In this document: positions 8,856 through 18,230 of the stretch, piece by piece | Layout of the letters: the number at the start of each line of letters is the position of its first letter | How positions within the stretch are numbered: the first letter of the stretch is position 1 | Assembly (NCBI RefSeq): GCF_943193125.1 | Contig: NZ_CALPCX010000002.1 | Span: 248,001 to 312,000 of the forward strand | Length of the DNA: 64,000 nt | From: Adlercreutzia agrestimuris | GTDB taxonomy: Bacteria > Actinomycetota > Coriobacteriia > Coriobacteriales > Eggerthellaceae | Direction: 5' to 3' | Translations under genes and position numbers: made by a program | Notes under the pieces: generated by a model | What the model was told of the DNA's origin: nothing | What the model saw: the letters and a program-made list of their open reading frames with translations, nothing else | Databases searched by the model: none

Positions 8856-9794
8856 ATGCTTTTTTCTATTATCTCTCTCGTAGCCACTATTCTCATTGCT
8901 ATTTTTGTTTTTTGGTGCATCAGCGCATTTTGGTCGTGGCTTGGTCGCGGTAAACAAGTAAGACGCGTTTATGATCAAGATCTTATTTCTGCTGACATTA
9001 AGGCAAAGATTCAAGAAATAGATGCAATAAAGGCAGCTCAAAAACTCAACAAAGGGAATCGTCGTGCCGTTGTTCGCTTGAATAGACGACAGAGAAGCGA
9101 AGTGCAAAAAGCAGAACGACAAGTGCGAGATGAGTTTTTGAACCATCTGAGGCTTGGCTGGTATCAGATCGTCATGGTGTTTTTTATTGGCTCAGTATTA
9201 GGACTGCTACTTGAAGAAGCTTGGATGTTTGTGACGGCAGGAGTTACTGAAAGCCGCGTGGGTTTGGTGTGGGGTCCATTTAGCCCGCTTTATGGTGTTG
9301 GGGCAGTGTTGCTGACATTGGTTACCTTCAAGCTGCGTCAAATGCATGCATCTGGTCTTGTGGTTTTTGTTGTCTCTATGATAGTGGGCGGCCTGCTTGA
9401 ACAGTTGACTGGATGGGGTATGGAGACGTTTTTTGGCGCGGTATCGTGGGACTACATTGCAGGCGGCATACCGGGTGCCATCACCAAATGGGTGGCAGTG
9501 CCTTTTTTGTTTTTCTGGGGCATTCTTGGCTATGTTTGGTACAAACTCATTATGCCCGATCTTTTGTGGGCGCTTGGTGTTCCCACTACGCGGAGAAAAG
9601 CAATTTTTGTCACCCTGCTTTCGATATATCTTGTCGCCGATATTTTCATGACTATCATGTGTTTTGAACGCAGGGCAGAGCGCGACGAAGGTATTCCTCC
9701 CGCGAATGCCTTCGAAGCGTGGATTGATGAAAATTTCAACAACAATTTTATGTCTGAGCACTTTCAAAATATGGTGATTGGCGGACAAGACTAA
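8856..9794 (+). CDS. CmpB-like (ABC-transporter type IV) membrane protein
   Basis: 312 residues. One N-terminal membrane span is followed by a strongly basic cytosolic linker (about 30-95). Then come four to five further spans containing the family pattern: FIGSVLGLLLEEAWMFVTAG, then GLVWGPFSPLYGVGAVLL, then GGLLEQLTGWGMETFFG. These G-W-E and WGPxxPxYG blocks define the 'putative ABC-transporter type IV' family (PF06541, CmpB), common in anaerobic Firmicutes and Actinobacteria but without a proven substrate. No ATPase gene is adjacent. It is divergent from the HTH/nuclease-like gene across an 87-bp gap, with AGGATATAAC before the start. Confidence 0.75.
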   Translation: MLFSIISLVATILIAIFVFWCISAFWSWLGRGKQVRRVYDQDLISADIKAKIQEIDAIKAAQKLNKGNRRAVVRLNRRQRSEVQKAERQVRDEFLNHLRLGWYQIVMVFFIGSVLGLLLEEAWMFVTAGVTESRVGLVWGPFSPLYGVGAVLLTLVTFKLRQMHASGLVVFVVSMIVGGLLEQLTGWGMETFFGAVSWDYIAGGIPGAITKWVAVPFLFFWGILGYVWYKLIMPDLLWALGVPTTRRKAIFVTLLSIYLVADIFMTIMCFERRAERDEGIPPANAFEAWIDENFNNNFMSEHFQNMVIGGQD

Positions 9795-9891
9795 GAATTT
9801 GATCTGCGTAACTCTTAGCACCCTATAATGAACAGGGTGATAATCACACTCAACTGCTATGCGTTGTCATTGATGAGGGTAGGTAGTGGTC

Positions 9892-12213
9892 ATGGACGAG
9901 ATCTTTGAGTGCTGCAAAAAGATATTTGATCGCAGTACGCGTCCTTTTGGTATTGCAAAAGTTCATATTGATGACGCAGGCAACCCGCTTGACGTCACCA
10001 TTGAGTATCTCAATGATGCTATGGCAGCTACGGCCGATAGCGTGCCAGATAGTTATTGCGGCAAAAACATTTATGAGATTTGGCCTGATGGTGATAGGAC
10101 ATGGCTCGACTATTTTTATCGGGCTGCCTATTGCGATGAATCAGTTGAGTTTGAGACCGTTTCGGCTGCTTATCGAACCTTTCAAAATGTTGCAATTTTC
10201 CCCATTGTGCGCGGTTACTGTGGCTACGAAATCCAAGACATTACATCGTGGATGACGCATACACATTCGGTTTTGGAGAACGTATCAGCAGGTATGCTCT
10301 TTTATGAGATGCGAACCCATTTGCTGCTGCTCACTGATCCTGCTATGGAGTGCTGCGGTCTTGAAGTGGGGTATCTTGATGTACGCGATTTCGCCAATTG
10401 CTTCATTGATGAGGCAACCGCGCAGCTGATTTACGACAGCATTGTTGGTTTTTCTGACGAAAGCGAACAAGTGCTTTGCGAAGGCCAGCTCAAAAATGGA
10501 CGTTGGATTCGTCTGAGTATGTCCCACAAAGGCACAACAGCGCGTTTTGTGCATGGATTCTTGGAAGACATCACGCTCTTGAAGGAGATAGAAGCAAAAA
10601 GCGCTCGTCGTTCAGAGATCATTGAGAGTTTGAGCTCGGAATACTTCGCCTTATACCTCATTAATTACCAAGACAACACGATGATGCCGTATCTTTTGCG
10701 AAACCAGGTAGCGCAGTACTTTGCAGATCTGATCGGGGAGAATGATTCTTACACCGAATGGCTTGAGCGCTACTGTGACGATCATATTGTCAAAGCTGAT
10801 CGACTTAACGTGTACTCGCATCTGGATCCAACGTCAATTGGGGCTTACTTGGATGAGTTTCACGGAGATTTCTCTATCAGTTGTAGGCGCCGCTATCAAG
10901 ATGAAGAGCATTATATTGAGTTGCGTGTAATTCGACTCTCGGGCACTGATAATGAAGTGGTTTTAGCAACGCGCAACATTAATGAAGAACTCAAAGACCA
11001 GCTTGATCAAAAGGATGCACTACAAAGTGCTTTGACGCTTGCTGAACACGCAAGCGAAGCCAAGACAACATTCTTAACGAATATCTCGCACGATTTTCGC
11101 ACACCACTGAATGCAATCTTAGGCTTTTCGCGTTTGGCTCTCAATCATGTAAACGAAGAAGAGACAGTGCAAAATAGCCTGGAAAAAATAGTTGTATCCG
11201 GGGAGCACCTGCTTGATCTTATTAATGACATTTTGGACGTGAGTCGCATTGAGAGTGGAAAAATTGTTCTGAAAGAGCAACCGCTTGATCTTGTTGCGTT
11301 TATGGATGACTTGTTTGACGTCTTTTCCACACAAGCCGCTGAAAAGGGGATTGCTTTTGCAGTGGATGTCACGGGTATTCGTCACCCACGCGTGCTCGGA
11401 GATGATTTGCGTATCAACCAAATATTGGTTAACACGGTAGCCAATGCGGTGAAATATACCGATAAGGGTGGCCAGGTGAGCGTGAGTGTTTGCGAAGAAG
11501 ATGTCTCGCCGCATGGTGTAGCAATGTTTCGTTTTTGCGTGCGCGATACCGGTTGCGGCATGTCTCCGGAGTTTATCGAGCGCATATTTATGCCCTTTGA
11601 GCGTGATGTTGCCCATAATCCCGGGGCGCAAGAGGGAACGGGCCTTGGTATGACCATCGCGAAGAGCTTTATTGATTTGCTTGGGGGTACCGTCAAAGTA
11701 ACAAGTACGCTTGGTGAAGGAAGCGAATTTGACATCACGCTCCCCTTAAAGCTTGATCAGGAGAGTCGCCTTGCCACTTTTGAATCATTAGATGAGATTG
11801 ATGTGACAACGCTTCGCTTTAACGGCTTTCGTGCGCTGGTGGTTGATGACGACGAGCTCTCTCGTGAGATTATGGCTGCTATTTTGATGGAGTATGGCTT
11901 TAGCATTGAGATGGTAAGCGATGGAGATGAAGCGGTTGAGGCAGTTGAGAATTCTGCGCCTGGGTATTTTGATGTGGTGGTGATGGACATGCGTATGCCG
12001 CGTATGACCGGGGATAATGCAACTCGCGCTATCCGAGCGCTGCCGCGTCCTGACACCGATCAGCTGCCCATTATTGCCACTACCGCTGATGCTTTTGAGG
12101 AAGGGCAGCGGAGAGCTCGTGAGGCAGGCATGACGGCGCATGTGACAAAGCCGCTTGATACACGCAAGCTTTTGCGCATTCTTCAAGAGAATTTGCGCCC
12201 CGAGCCTTGTTGA
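9892..12213 (+). CDS. Hybrid sensor histidine kinase / response regulator
   Basis: A 773-residue predicted cytosolic kinase (no membrane spans seen). Two or three PAS-like segments fill residues 1-380. The dimerisation/phosphoacceptor box FLTNISHDFRTPLNAILGFS has the phospho-His at about residue 400. The N box is RINQILVNTVANAVKYTDKGG, and the G boxes are DTGCGMS and EGTGLGMTIAKSFIDLLGG. The C-terminal receiver domain (about 640-770) has VVDDDE, the phospho-Asp in VVMDMRMPRMTG (about 699) and the conserved Lys in VTKPLD. The ATG at 9892 follows AGGGTAGG at good spacing; GTG 9886 is too close. There is no output regulator beside it, and phosphotransfer partners must be elsewhere. The last 31 bp overlap the convergent LysR gene. 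Confidence 0.93.
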   Translation: MDEIFECCKKIFDRSTRPFGIAKVHIDDAGNPLDVTIEYLNDAMAATADSVPDSYCGKNIYEIWPDGDRTWLDYFYRAAYCDESVEFETVSAAYRTFQNVAIFPIVRGYCGYEIQDITSWMTHTHSVLENVSAGMLFYEMRTHLLLLTDPAMECCGLEVGYLDVRDFANCFIDEATAQLIYDSIVGFSDESEQVLCEGQLKNGRWIRLSMSHKGTTARFVHGFLEDITLLKEIEAKSARRSEIIESLSSEYFALYLINYQDNTMMPYLLRNQVAQYFADLIGENDSYTEWLERYCDDHIVKADRLNVYSHLDPTSIGAYLDEFHGDFSISCRRRYQDEEHYIELRVIRLSGTDNEVVLATRNINEELKDQLDQKDALQSALTLAEHASEAKTTFLTNISHDFRTPLNAILGFSRLALNHVNEEETVQNSLEKIVVSGEHLLDLINDILDVSRIESGKIVLKEQPLDLVAFMDDLFDVFSTQAAEKGIAFAVDVTGIRHPRVLGDDLRINQILVNTVANAVKYTDKGGQVSVSVCEEDVSPHGVAMFRFCVRDTGCGMSPEFIERIFMPFERDVAHNPGAQEGTGLGMTIAKSFIDLLGGTVKVTSTLGEGSEFDITLPLKLDQESRLATFESLDEIDVTTLRFNGFRALVVDDDELSREIMAAILMEYGFSIEMVSDGDEAVEAVENSAPGYFDVVVMDMRMPRMTGDNATRAIRALPRPDTDQLPIIATTADAFEEGQRRAREAGMTAHVTKPLDTRKLLRILQENLRPEPC

Positions 12214-13091
12214 GCGCTGATGGCGGAAAAGAGTTCTTCCATTTCCTCTTCGTGAAGCGAACCTTTTAGGCGCACGAAGCAAATATCGTGGCTCATGGAG
12301 GTTTCAGGCAGATCAATAATGCGCAATGATCCCTCTTGGCATTCTTGTTCTACAGCGGCTTCGTACACAAACGAAATACCTAAATCTTCAGTCACGAAAA
12401 TCTTGATGATATCAAGGCTTTCCACGGTACACGTTGCTGCAAACGCTTCGGTGGTGAGGTTGCGAGCCGCTAGAGCGTGGGTGAGCACTTCACGGCTGCC
12501 GCTTCCTGGTTCGCGCAAAATAAGCGTTTCGCCCAAGAGATCTTCAAGTCGGCGAGGCTTTTGCGCAAAATGATGATTACCTGAGCAGATGGCTACAAAG
12601 CGTTCTGTGCAGAGGTTTTTCCCGATATAAGAGGATTTGTCGAAGAAGCCTTCCATAAAAGCGCAGTCAACTTCGTTGGCATCTAACATATCAAGCACAG
12701 CGCGCGTGCCACCAGACTTTACTGTTACCGCAATCTCGGGGTGTTCGCGCAAATAACGCGCAAGGGGAGCGGCCACCAAGTATTCGCCCGCAGTAAGCGT
12801 CATGCCGATGCGTAAGGGAATGGCGGAGCCGCGAGAAGAAGCGCTGATCTTGTTGCGAAGAACCTCGTCATCGTGCGCTATTGCAGAAAGCCCCTGATAA
12901 GCGATGCGCCCTTCGGTGGTCAATGAGAGTTTTCGGTGATGATAGCTGAAGAGTTTAACACCGTAGGTGCGCTCTAAACTGGCAATTTGTTGAGTAACTG
13001 CCGGCTGTGTGAGCGCTAACTCTTCTGCTGCGCGCGTGTAATTGAGGGTGCGGCATACGGTAAGAAATGTCTTCACGCGAAAGTCAAGCAT
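12183..13091 (-). CDS. LysR-family transcriptional regulator
   Basis: 302 residues. The N-terminal winged HTH is canonical (FLTVCRTLNYTRAAEELALT then QPAVTQQIASLE), and residues 90-300 form the periplasmic-binding-like effector domain. The ATG at 13091 has AAGGATGA five bases upstream. It is divergent from a TDT-family transporter, the classic LysR arrangement, so it probably controls that gene and itself. Two short dyads lie in the shared intergenic region. Effector unknown. Confidence 0.93.
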   Translation of the reverse strand: MLDFRVKTFLTVCRTLNYTRAAEELALTQPAVTQQIASLERTYGVKLFSYHHRKLSLTTEGRIAYQGLSAIAHDDEVLRNKISASSRGSAIPLRIGMTLTAGEYLVAAPLARYLREHPEIAVTVKSGGTRAVLDMLDANEVDCAFMEGFFDKSSYIGKNLCTERFVAICSGNHHFAQKPRRLEDLLGETLILREPGSGSREVLTHALAARNLTTEAFAATCTVESLDIIKIFVTEDLGISFVYEAAVEQECQEGSLRIIDLPETSMSHDICFVRLKGSLHEEEMEELFSAISAQQGSGRKFS

Positions 13092-13134
13092 AGGTCATCC
13101 TTCTGACGCTGTTGTGGGCTGAATTAACTATAAC

Positions 13135-13148
13135 ATACGCTTATGTAT
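13135..13148. promoter_or_regulatory. ATAC-N6-GTAT dyad, candidate LysR site
   Basis: A perfect ATAC/GTAT inverted repeat with 6-base spacer, 44 bp upstream of the LysR start and 154 bp upstream of the transporter start. The size and AT-rich centre fit a T-N11-A LysR box. Confidence 0.4.
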
Positions 13149-13180
13149 ACCTAATAAACAATAAGTTCACATTTTGTTAT

Positions 13181-13193
13181 GTATCGTGCATAC
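13181..13193. promoter_or_regulatory. GTAT-N5-ATAC dyad, second candidate LysR site
   Basis: An inverted repeat of the same half-sites (GTAT at 13181-13184, ATAC at 13190-13193), about 40 bp from the first dyad on the transporter side. Paired sites at this distance are usual for LysR recall and activation sites. Confidence 0.35.
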
Positions 13194-13301
13194 TGTCATG
13201 CATTGGCGCTACGGGATGCTGTGACCCTTCCGGTGTCCCGCGGCTTTATTACTAAAGGCATGCGGTTGTTAGAGTCGCATCTGTGCATACGAAAGGATCT
13301 T

Positions 13302-14291
13302 ATGGACTCGATCATCAAAAAACTACCAATTCCAGCAGCAGGCGTAGCGCTTGGCTTTGCAGCGCTTGGTAACCTGCTGGCACCCTACGGCGAAATCATT
13401 CGTGTCCTTTGTGGCACGGTGTCGCTTTGCTTGATTGCTTTGCTGGTGGCAAAGCTGGTGCTGTATCCGTCAATGATCTGTAAGGACATGCAGAACTCAA
13501 TCTTCGCCAGTGTTTCCGCTACGTTCTTTATGACGCTTATGCAGTTGGCTGGATATCTTGCTCCTACTGCCGGCGTTCCCGCTTTTGTACTGTGGTGGGT
13601 AGCTGTAATAGGACATGTCACTCTTATGGTTTGGTTCAGCGCTAAATACCTTGGCAATTTCAAGCTGAGTGAAGTATTTCCTACTTACTTTATCTGCTAT
13701 GTCGGCATTATCGTGGCTTCGGTAACCTCGCCAATCTTTGGCATGCAAAGCGTAGGAACGGTTTTATTCTGGTTTGGATTTGTTGCTTATGGCGCAATGT
13801 TTGCCCTGATTACGCTGCGCTACCTCAAGCACGAGATTCCTGAGCCGGCTCGTCCGCTGTTCTGCATCTATTCAGCGCCTATGAGCCTTTCAATTGCTGG
13901 ATATCTTGCTGTGACGGAAGATCCGAATGTGGCATTCGTAAGTGTATTGGCTGTTCTTGCTCAGGTATTGTTTGTTGTTGTACTCACGCAGCTCCCGAAG
14001 TTCATTGCAGGTGGCTTTTATCCGAGCTTTGCTGCCATGACCTTCCCCTTCGTGATTACTGCCACCGCTCTTGGAAAAGTAGTATCAATTTGGGCGGCTC
14101 AAGGTGTTTCTCCGGTTTTCATTGAGTGGCTCAATGTACTGGTAGGTATTGAGACTATTTTCGCAACTGCAATGGTTCTTTTTGTGCTCGGCCATTATGT
14201 GCGCTTCTTGGCTTCAGCACTCAAGCCGGCACCTGCTGTTTCTGCAGCTCCTGCAGCTGAGCCTGTTGTTGAGGTTCTCTCTGCAGACTAA
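13302..14291 (+). CDS. TDT/TehA-SLAC1-family membrane transporter
   Basis: A 329-residue protein with about ten hydrophobic spans. LPIPAAGVALGFAALGNLL opens it, and HVTLMVWFSAKYL, TYFICYVGIIVAS and GGFYPSFAAMTFPFVITATA follow the tellurite-resistance/dicarboxylate transporter (TDT) family pattern (VxPPxFP-like block late in the protein). Members export or import small anions such as tellurite, C4-dicarboxylates, sulfite or chloride. The frame is open from 13179, but the ATG at 13302 has GAAAGGATC at correct spacing and begins the family alignment. The C-terminus is an Ala/Pro-rich tail. Substrate unknown; divergent LysR control is likely. Confidence 0.85.
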   Translation: MDSIIKKLPIPAAGVALGFAALGNLLAPYGEIIRVLCGTVSLCLIALLVAKLVLYPSMICKDMQNSIFASVSATFFMTLMQLAGYLAPTAGVPAFVLWWVAVIGHVTLMVWFSAKYLGNFKLSEVFPTYFICYVGIIVASVTSPIFGMQSVGTVLFWFGFVAYGAMFALITLRYLKHEIPEPARPLFCIYSAPMSLSIAGYLAVTEDPNVAFVSVLAVLAQVLFVVVLTQLPKFIAGGFYPSFAAMTFPFVITATALGKVVSIWAAQGVSPVFIEWLNVLVGIETIFATAMVLFVLGHYVRFLASALKPAPAVSAAPAAEPVVEVLSAD

Positions 14292-14361
14292 AGCAGTCAA
14301 GCCAACATAAAGCAGATGATGTTGAGCTGAAAGCAACACGCAGGAAATAAAGTGATAGTGT

Positions 14362-14392
14362 GCGAGCAACCTTCGGGTTGCTCGCTTTTTTT
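14362..14392 (+). terminator. Rho-independent terminator after the TDT transporter
   Basis: A 10-bp GC-rich stem (GCGAGCAACC / GGTTGCTCGC) closed by a TTCG tetraloop, followed by seven T residues. Confidence 0.95.
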
Positions 14393-14549
14393 ATAGGCGC
14401 TGCACCCACCTTTGACCGATTGACTCAAAGGGCGCTGAGGTAACAGTGTTAGTCTTGACATGTTTTTACGCTCACGAAGCCAGGCAATTATCTCAATTGC
14501 GTTCGTTGTGTATCTAGTTTGTATTGAGAGAAAACTGAGAGGAAATCCT

Positions 14550-16382
14550 ATGTCCCGTCTGGTTGTAGAAGCCAAGGACGCTGCACGTCGGCAACAGGAC
14601 GAGATTGCTGAGTTTGCAGCTCGCCGTCTCACTTCCTTGCCGCCAGAGCAGTGCCCTGTTGACTTCACCGCATCGCTCATACGACTCTTTCAATCTGATT
14701 CATGTGGTAAGTGCACTCCATGTCGTACGGGCTTAGGCGCCGCTTTGACAATCTTGGATGCTCTGCTGCATGGAGAAGCTGAGGCAAAGGATCTGGATAC
14801 ACTTGCAGTGACAGCGCGCACTATGTATACCGCATCTGATTGTGCAATTGGATTTACCGCTGGCAAAGTTTTGCTGGATGCACTCGAGGGGTTTGCAGAG
14901 GATTTCACCTGTCATATTGAGTACGATCGCTGCTCTTGTAAGGCGAAGCCTGAGGCACCGTGTGCCCAGACGTGTCCGGCGCACGTTGATATTCCTGGCT
15001 ACATTGCCTGCATCCGTGCGGGGCGCCTTGATGATGCATTGCGCGTGATTCGCAATGACAATCCGCTGCCAACGGTCTGTGGATATGTGTGTGAGCATCC
15101 CTGTGAGGCAACGTGTCGACGCACGTTCCAAGATGATGCCGTTAATATTTGCGGTTTGAAGCGCTTTGCTGCTGACCATGCTGAATGGAGTGCGGCTCCT
15201 GCGTGTAAACCTGCAACGGGTAAAAAGGTTGCGGTTATTGGAGGTGGTCCGGCAGGTCTGACGGCGGCATACTACCTGCAGCTTATGGGGCATGCGGTTA
15301 CCATCTTTGATCAGCGCGAAAAACTTGGTGGCATGATTCGATATGGCATTCCGGATTATCGTCTTCCTCAAGCGCGCCTGGATGCGGATATTGATTTCAT
15401 TTTGAGTACCGGTGTGGATGTGCGGGTTGACTGCGCTGTTGGTGAAGATATTTCTTATGACGAAATAGCATCAGCTTTTGATGCGGTTTATCTTGCTATT
15501 GGCGCGCATGCTGACAAGAGCCTTGGTCTTGAAGGCGAAGAAGCTGCGGGCGTTATTTCGGCAGTTGATTTCTTGCGTGCGGCCGGAAGCGGCACCCCGT
15601 TTGATTTGGCTGGTAAGCGCGTGTGTGTGGTAGGTGGCGGCAACGTTGCTATGGACTGCGTGCGTACCACCAAGCGCCTTGGTGCGTCATGGGTTGAGTG
15701 TGTTTATCGTCGACGCATTGCTGACATGACCGCTTTGGCTGAAGAGATTGAAGAGGCGCAAGCTGAAGGATGCCAAATATCGCAGCTGCTTGCTCCGGTG
15801 GGAATTCAGCTTGATGATGCAGGGGATGTCACGGGTCTCATTGTGCAGCCGCAGATCATTGGTGCGGTAGGACGAGGCGGGCGCCCCGCTCCTTTCCCAG
15901 CCGATGTTGAGCCGCAGGTTATTCCGTGTGATGTGGTAATTGTGGCGGTTGGTCAAGACATTGATAGTTCGGCCTTTGCTCATGTGGTTGATACGCAGAG
16001 AGGCTGCATTGTTGCTCGTGAGGACGGTGCCATTGCCGATGCTTCGTCACTTCTTTATGCGGGTGGTGACGCGGTGAGTGGTCCTGCGACTGTCATTAAG
16101 GCAATTGCTGCTGGTAAGGTTGCGGCGGCAAATATTGATGAGGCGCTCGGCTATGCTCACGATGTGTTTGACTCTGTGGATATTCCTCCTGCACGTCCCG
16201 CTATTGGTGCGTGTGGACGCGTCAATTTGAAAGACGTGGCATTTGCTGAGGCTGCTTTAACCTTTGATTTGGCAAAGATTGGCATGTCGTGTCAAGAGGC
16301 GGCGCAAGAATCAAGCCGTTGTTTACGCTGTGATCATTACGGATTCGCTGCAACGCGCACCGAGGAGGTATCCGCATGGTAA
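14550..16382 (+). CDS. NuoF-Fe-S / GltD-like flavoprotein, hydrogenase diaphorase subunit
   Basis: A 610-residue fusion. Residues about 50-130 carry the NuoF C-terminal 4Fe-4S motif (SCGKCTPCRTG), but the NuoF FMN/NADH Rossmann part is absent. Residues about 140-610 are glutamate-synthase-small-subunit (GltD) type: two Cys clusters (CAQTCPAHVDIPGY; CGYVCEHPCEATC), an FAD GxGxxG (AVIGGGPAGLTAAYY, about 227) and an NAD(P) site (VCVVGGGNVAMDCVRTTKR, about 359). A late C-x2-C (SRCLRCDH) follows. It overlaps the start of HydA by 7 bp. The pair should form a soluble NAD(P)-linked [FeFe] hydrogenase in which this subunit exchanges electrons with pyridine nucleotide. The ATG at 14550 has GAGAGGAAA. 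NADPH preference is inferred from GltD homology. Confidence 0.88.
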   Translation: MSRLVVEAKDAARRQQDEIAEFAARRLTSLPPEQCPVDFTASLIRLFQSDSCGKCTPCRTGLGAALTILDALLHGEAEAKDLDTLAVTARTMYTASDCAIGFTAGKVLLDALEGFAEDFTCHIEYDRCSCKAKPEAPCAQTCPAHVDIPGYIACIRAGRLDDALRVIRNDNPLPTVCGYVCEHPCEATCRRTFQDDAVNICGLKRFAADHAEWSAAPACKPATGKKVAVIGGGPAGLTAAYYLQLMGHAVTIFDQREKLGGMIRYGIPDYRLPQARLDADIDFILSTGVDVRVDCAVGEDISYDEIASAFDAVYLAIGAHADKSLGLEGEEAAGVISAVDFLRAAGSGTPFDLAGKRVCVVGGGNVAMDCVRTTKRLGASWVECVYRRRIADMTALAEEIEEAQAEGCQISQLLAPVGIQLDDAGDVTGLIVQPQIIGAVGRGGRPAPFPADVEPQVIPCDVVIVAVGQDIDSSAFAHVVDTQRGCIVAREDGAIADASSLLYAGGDAVSGPATVIKAIAAGKVAAANIDEALGYAHDVFDSVDIPPARPAIGACGRVNLKDVAFAEAALTFDLAKIGMSCQEAAQESSRCLRCDHYGFAATRTEEVSAW

Positions 16383-18154
16383 AGGTGATAATTGACGGCA
16401 ACGCTGTTGAAGTTGCTGATGAGAGTACCATTTTGGAAGCAGCTGCACTGACGGGTGTTGAGATACCAACCCTGTGCTACTTCGCTGATCTTAACGATGT
16501 GGGTGCGTGTCGCATGTGTGTGGTTGAGGTTGTTGGCGAAGAGCGTTTGGCGGCTGCGTGTAACACCATTGTGCGTGAAGGCATGGAAGTTATTACCTCG
16601 TCTGACGCCATCACGGAGGCGCGCGAAACTGCATTGAGGTTGTTGCTTTCGCAGCACGATCTTAATTGCGCGTATTGCCAAAGAAGTGGTACTTGTAAGC
16701 TCCAGAAACTGCTTCTGGAGTACGGAATTGCTGCTTGGGATGACTGGGGCAACGTGGTTGAAGTAACCGCAAATCCGTACGCAAAGCAGTTGGTGAAGGG
16801 TCGGCGTGCAAAGTGGCCGGGCGAGATCATTGTGCAGCGTGACACGAACAAGTGCGTAAAGTGTGGTCGGTGTATTGCCGCTTGCGACAAGCTGGAAAAC
16901 ATTGGCGTTTGGAGCTTTGTAGGTTCAGGCGCTTTCTCAAATGTGGGAGTTGCTGATGGGCTCTCTATGCGTGACGCAGGCTGCGTGGGATGCGGTCAGT
17001 GCATCACTCACTGTCCAACCGGGGCACTTACTGAGCGCGATGACGTTGAGGCGCTGAAAGCGGCTATAGCAGATCCTGAGATTACCACGGTTGTTCAGAT
17101 TGCCCCGGCAACGCGTACCTCATGGGGCGTTGGACTGGGTGCCGAAGATGGCAAGCTTGACGTTGAGGTTATGGTTGCAGCGCTTAAGCAAATGGGCGTT
17201 GATTATGTCTTTGACACCTCGCTTGCAGCTGACTTGACAATTATGGAAGAAGGCACCGAGCTGCTTCATGGCTTAGGAGGAACCGCTCCTGATGAGCGCG
17301 GTATCACGTGGCCAATGTTTACGAGTTGCTGCCCAGCGTGGGTGCGTCGCGTGAAGGATTGCTACCCTGATGTTTTGGGGCACCTATCCACGGCAAAAAG
17401 CCCCATGATGATGCTTGGTGCGGTTATCAAGACGTGGTTCGCTCAGAAACATAATCTTGATCCTGCGAAGATCTACTCGGTGGCGCTCATGCCATGTACG
17501 GCAAAGAAACACGAGGTCAAGTTGCCTATGGAGGCAAATCCGGGCATCCCTGATATGGATGGCTCGCTGACGACGCGTGAACTTATTCGCTGGGTGCGTT
17601 CCGCAAATATTGATGTTGCAAGTTTAGAGCCAGCGCCGCTGGATAATCCATTAGGCGAATATACGGGTGCAGGTGTTATTTTTGGTACAACGGGTGGCGT
17701 AATGGAGGCTGCCTTGCGTACGGCTTACTTTGTAGCAACCGGCCAGCTGCCGCCTCCTGATGGTTTTGAGTTTGTGCAATCACCTCACGGTTGTTGGGTT
17801 GAAGCAACTTTTGCGTTAGGTGATGCGGCTGTGCGTTGCGCTGTTGCTCATGGGTTGTCAAATGCAGATTCGCTGCTTGATGCAATTCGCAACGGCGTTG
17901 TTGAGTATGACTTCGTTGAGATTATGGCATGCCCAAGCGGATGTGCAGGTGGCGGCGGTCAGCCTATTGACGGGTCAGAGGCCGAGCGCGGTCTTGAGCG
18001 CGGGCAGACGCTACGCAAGCTGGATAAAACCAAACTACCGCTTCGCTATTCTCACGAGAATCCGCAGGTGCAGATGCTTTATGAAGAATACTTTGGCGAA
18101 CCGTGTTCAGAATTGGCTCACCATTTGCTGCACACCACACACGTTGCTGATTAA
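16376..18154 (+). CDS. hydA: [FeFe] hydrogenase catalytic subunit
   Basis: 592 residues. The order is: N-terminal 2Fe-2S domain (C..GACRMC..C, residues 35-60), His-ligated 4Fe-4S segment (HDLNCAYCQRSGTC), two 4Fe-4S repeats (CVKCGRCIAAC; CVGCGQCITHC), then the H-cluster domain. All three H-cluster signatures are present: TSCCPAW (about 315), MPCTAKKHE (about 371) and EIMACPSGCAGGGGQP (about 514). The proton-relay cysteine is kept. The architecture matches CpI-type monomers with added partner. Coupled to the upstream diaphorase gene, it probably evolves or consumes H2 with NAD(P)(H). Maturases HydE/F/G are not in the window. Confidence 0.96.
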   Translation: MVKVIIDGNAVEVADESTILEAAALTGVEIPTLCYFADLNDVGACRMCVVEVVGEERLAAACNTIVREGMEVITSSDAITEARETALRLLLSQHDLNCAYCQRSGTCKLQKLLLEYGIAAWDDWGNVVEVTANPYAKQLVKGRRAKWPGEIIVQRDTNKCVKCGRCIAACDKLENIGVWSFVGSGAFSNVGVADGLSMRDAGCVGCGQCITHCPTGALTERDDVEALKAAIADPEITTVVQIAPATRTSWGVGLGAEDGKLDVEVMVAALKQMGVDYVFDTSLAADLTIMEEGTELLHGLGGTAPDERGITWPMFTSCCPAWVRRVKDCYPDVLGHLSTAKSPMMMLGAVIKTWFAQKHNLDPAKIYSVALMPCTAKKHEVKLPMEANPGIPDMDGSLTTRELIRWVRSANIDVASLEPAPLDNPLGEYTGAGVIFGTTGGVMEAALRTAYFVATGQLPPPDGFEFVQSPHGCWVEATFALGDAAVRCAVAHGLSNADSLLDAIRNGVVEYDFVEIMACPSGCAGGGGQPIDGSEAERGLERGQTLRKLDKTKLPLRYSHENPQVQMLYEEYFGEPCSELAHHLLHTTHVAD

Positions 18155-18188
18155 GCAACTAATGAGGTGACAAGCAAGAAAATGATGT

Positions 18189-18215
18189 GGGCGCCCTTTA
18201 ATGGGCGCCTCTTTT
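18189..18215 (+). terminator. Hairpin with T-run between hydA and the lipoprotein gene
   Basis: GGCGCCC / GGGCGCC stem with TTTAAT loop, followed by TCTTTT. It probably ends the hydrogenase transcript, or lowers read-through into the gene 16 bp downstream. Confidence 0.75.
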
Positions 18216-18230
18216 AGAGGGAGAAGTAGT

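Noticed and set aside
9207..9821. A 204-codon minus-strand frame opposite the CmpB-like gene.
   Set aside because: Basic, low-hydrophobicity antisense sequence typical of a shadow frame, while the plus frame has clear family motifs.
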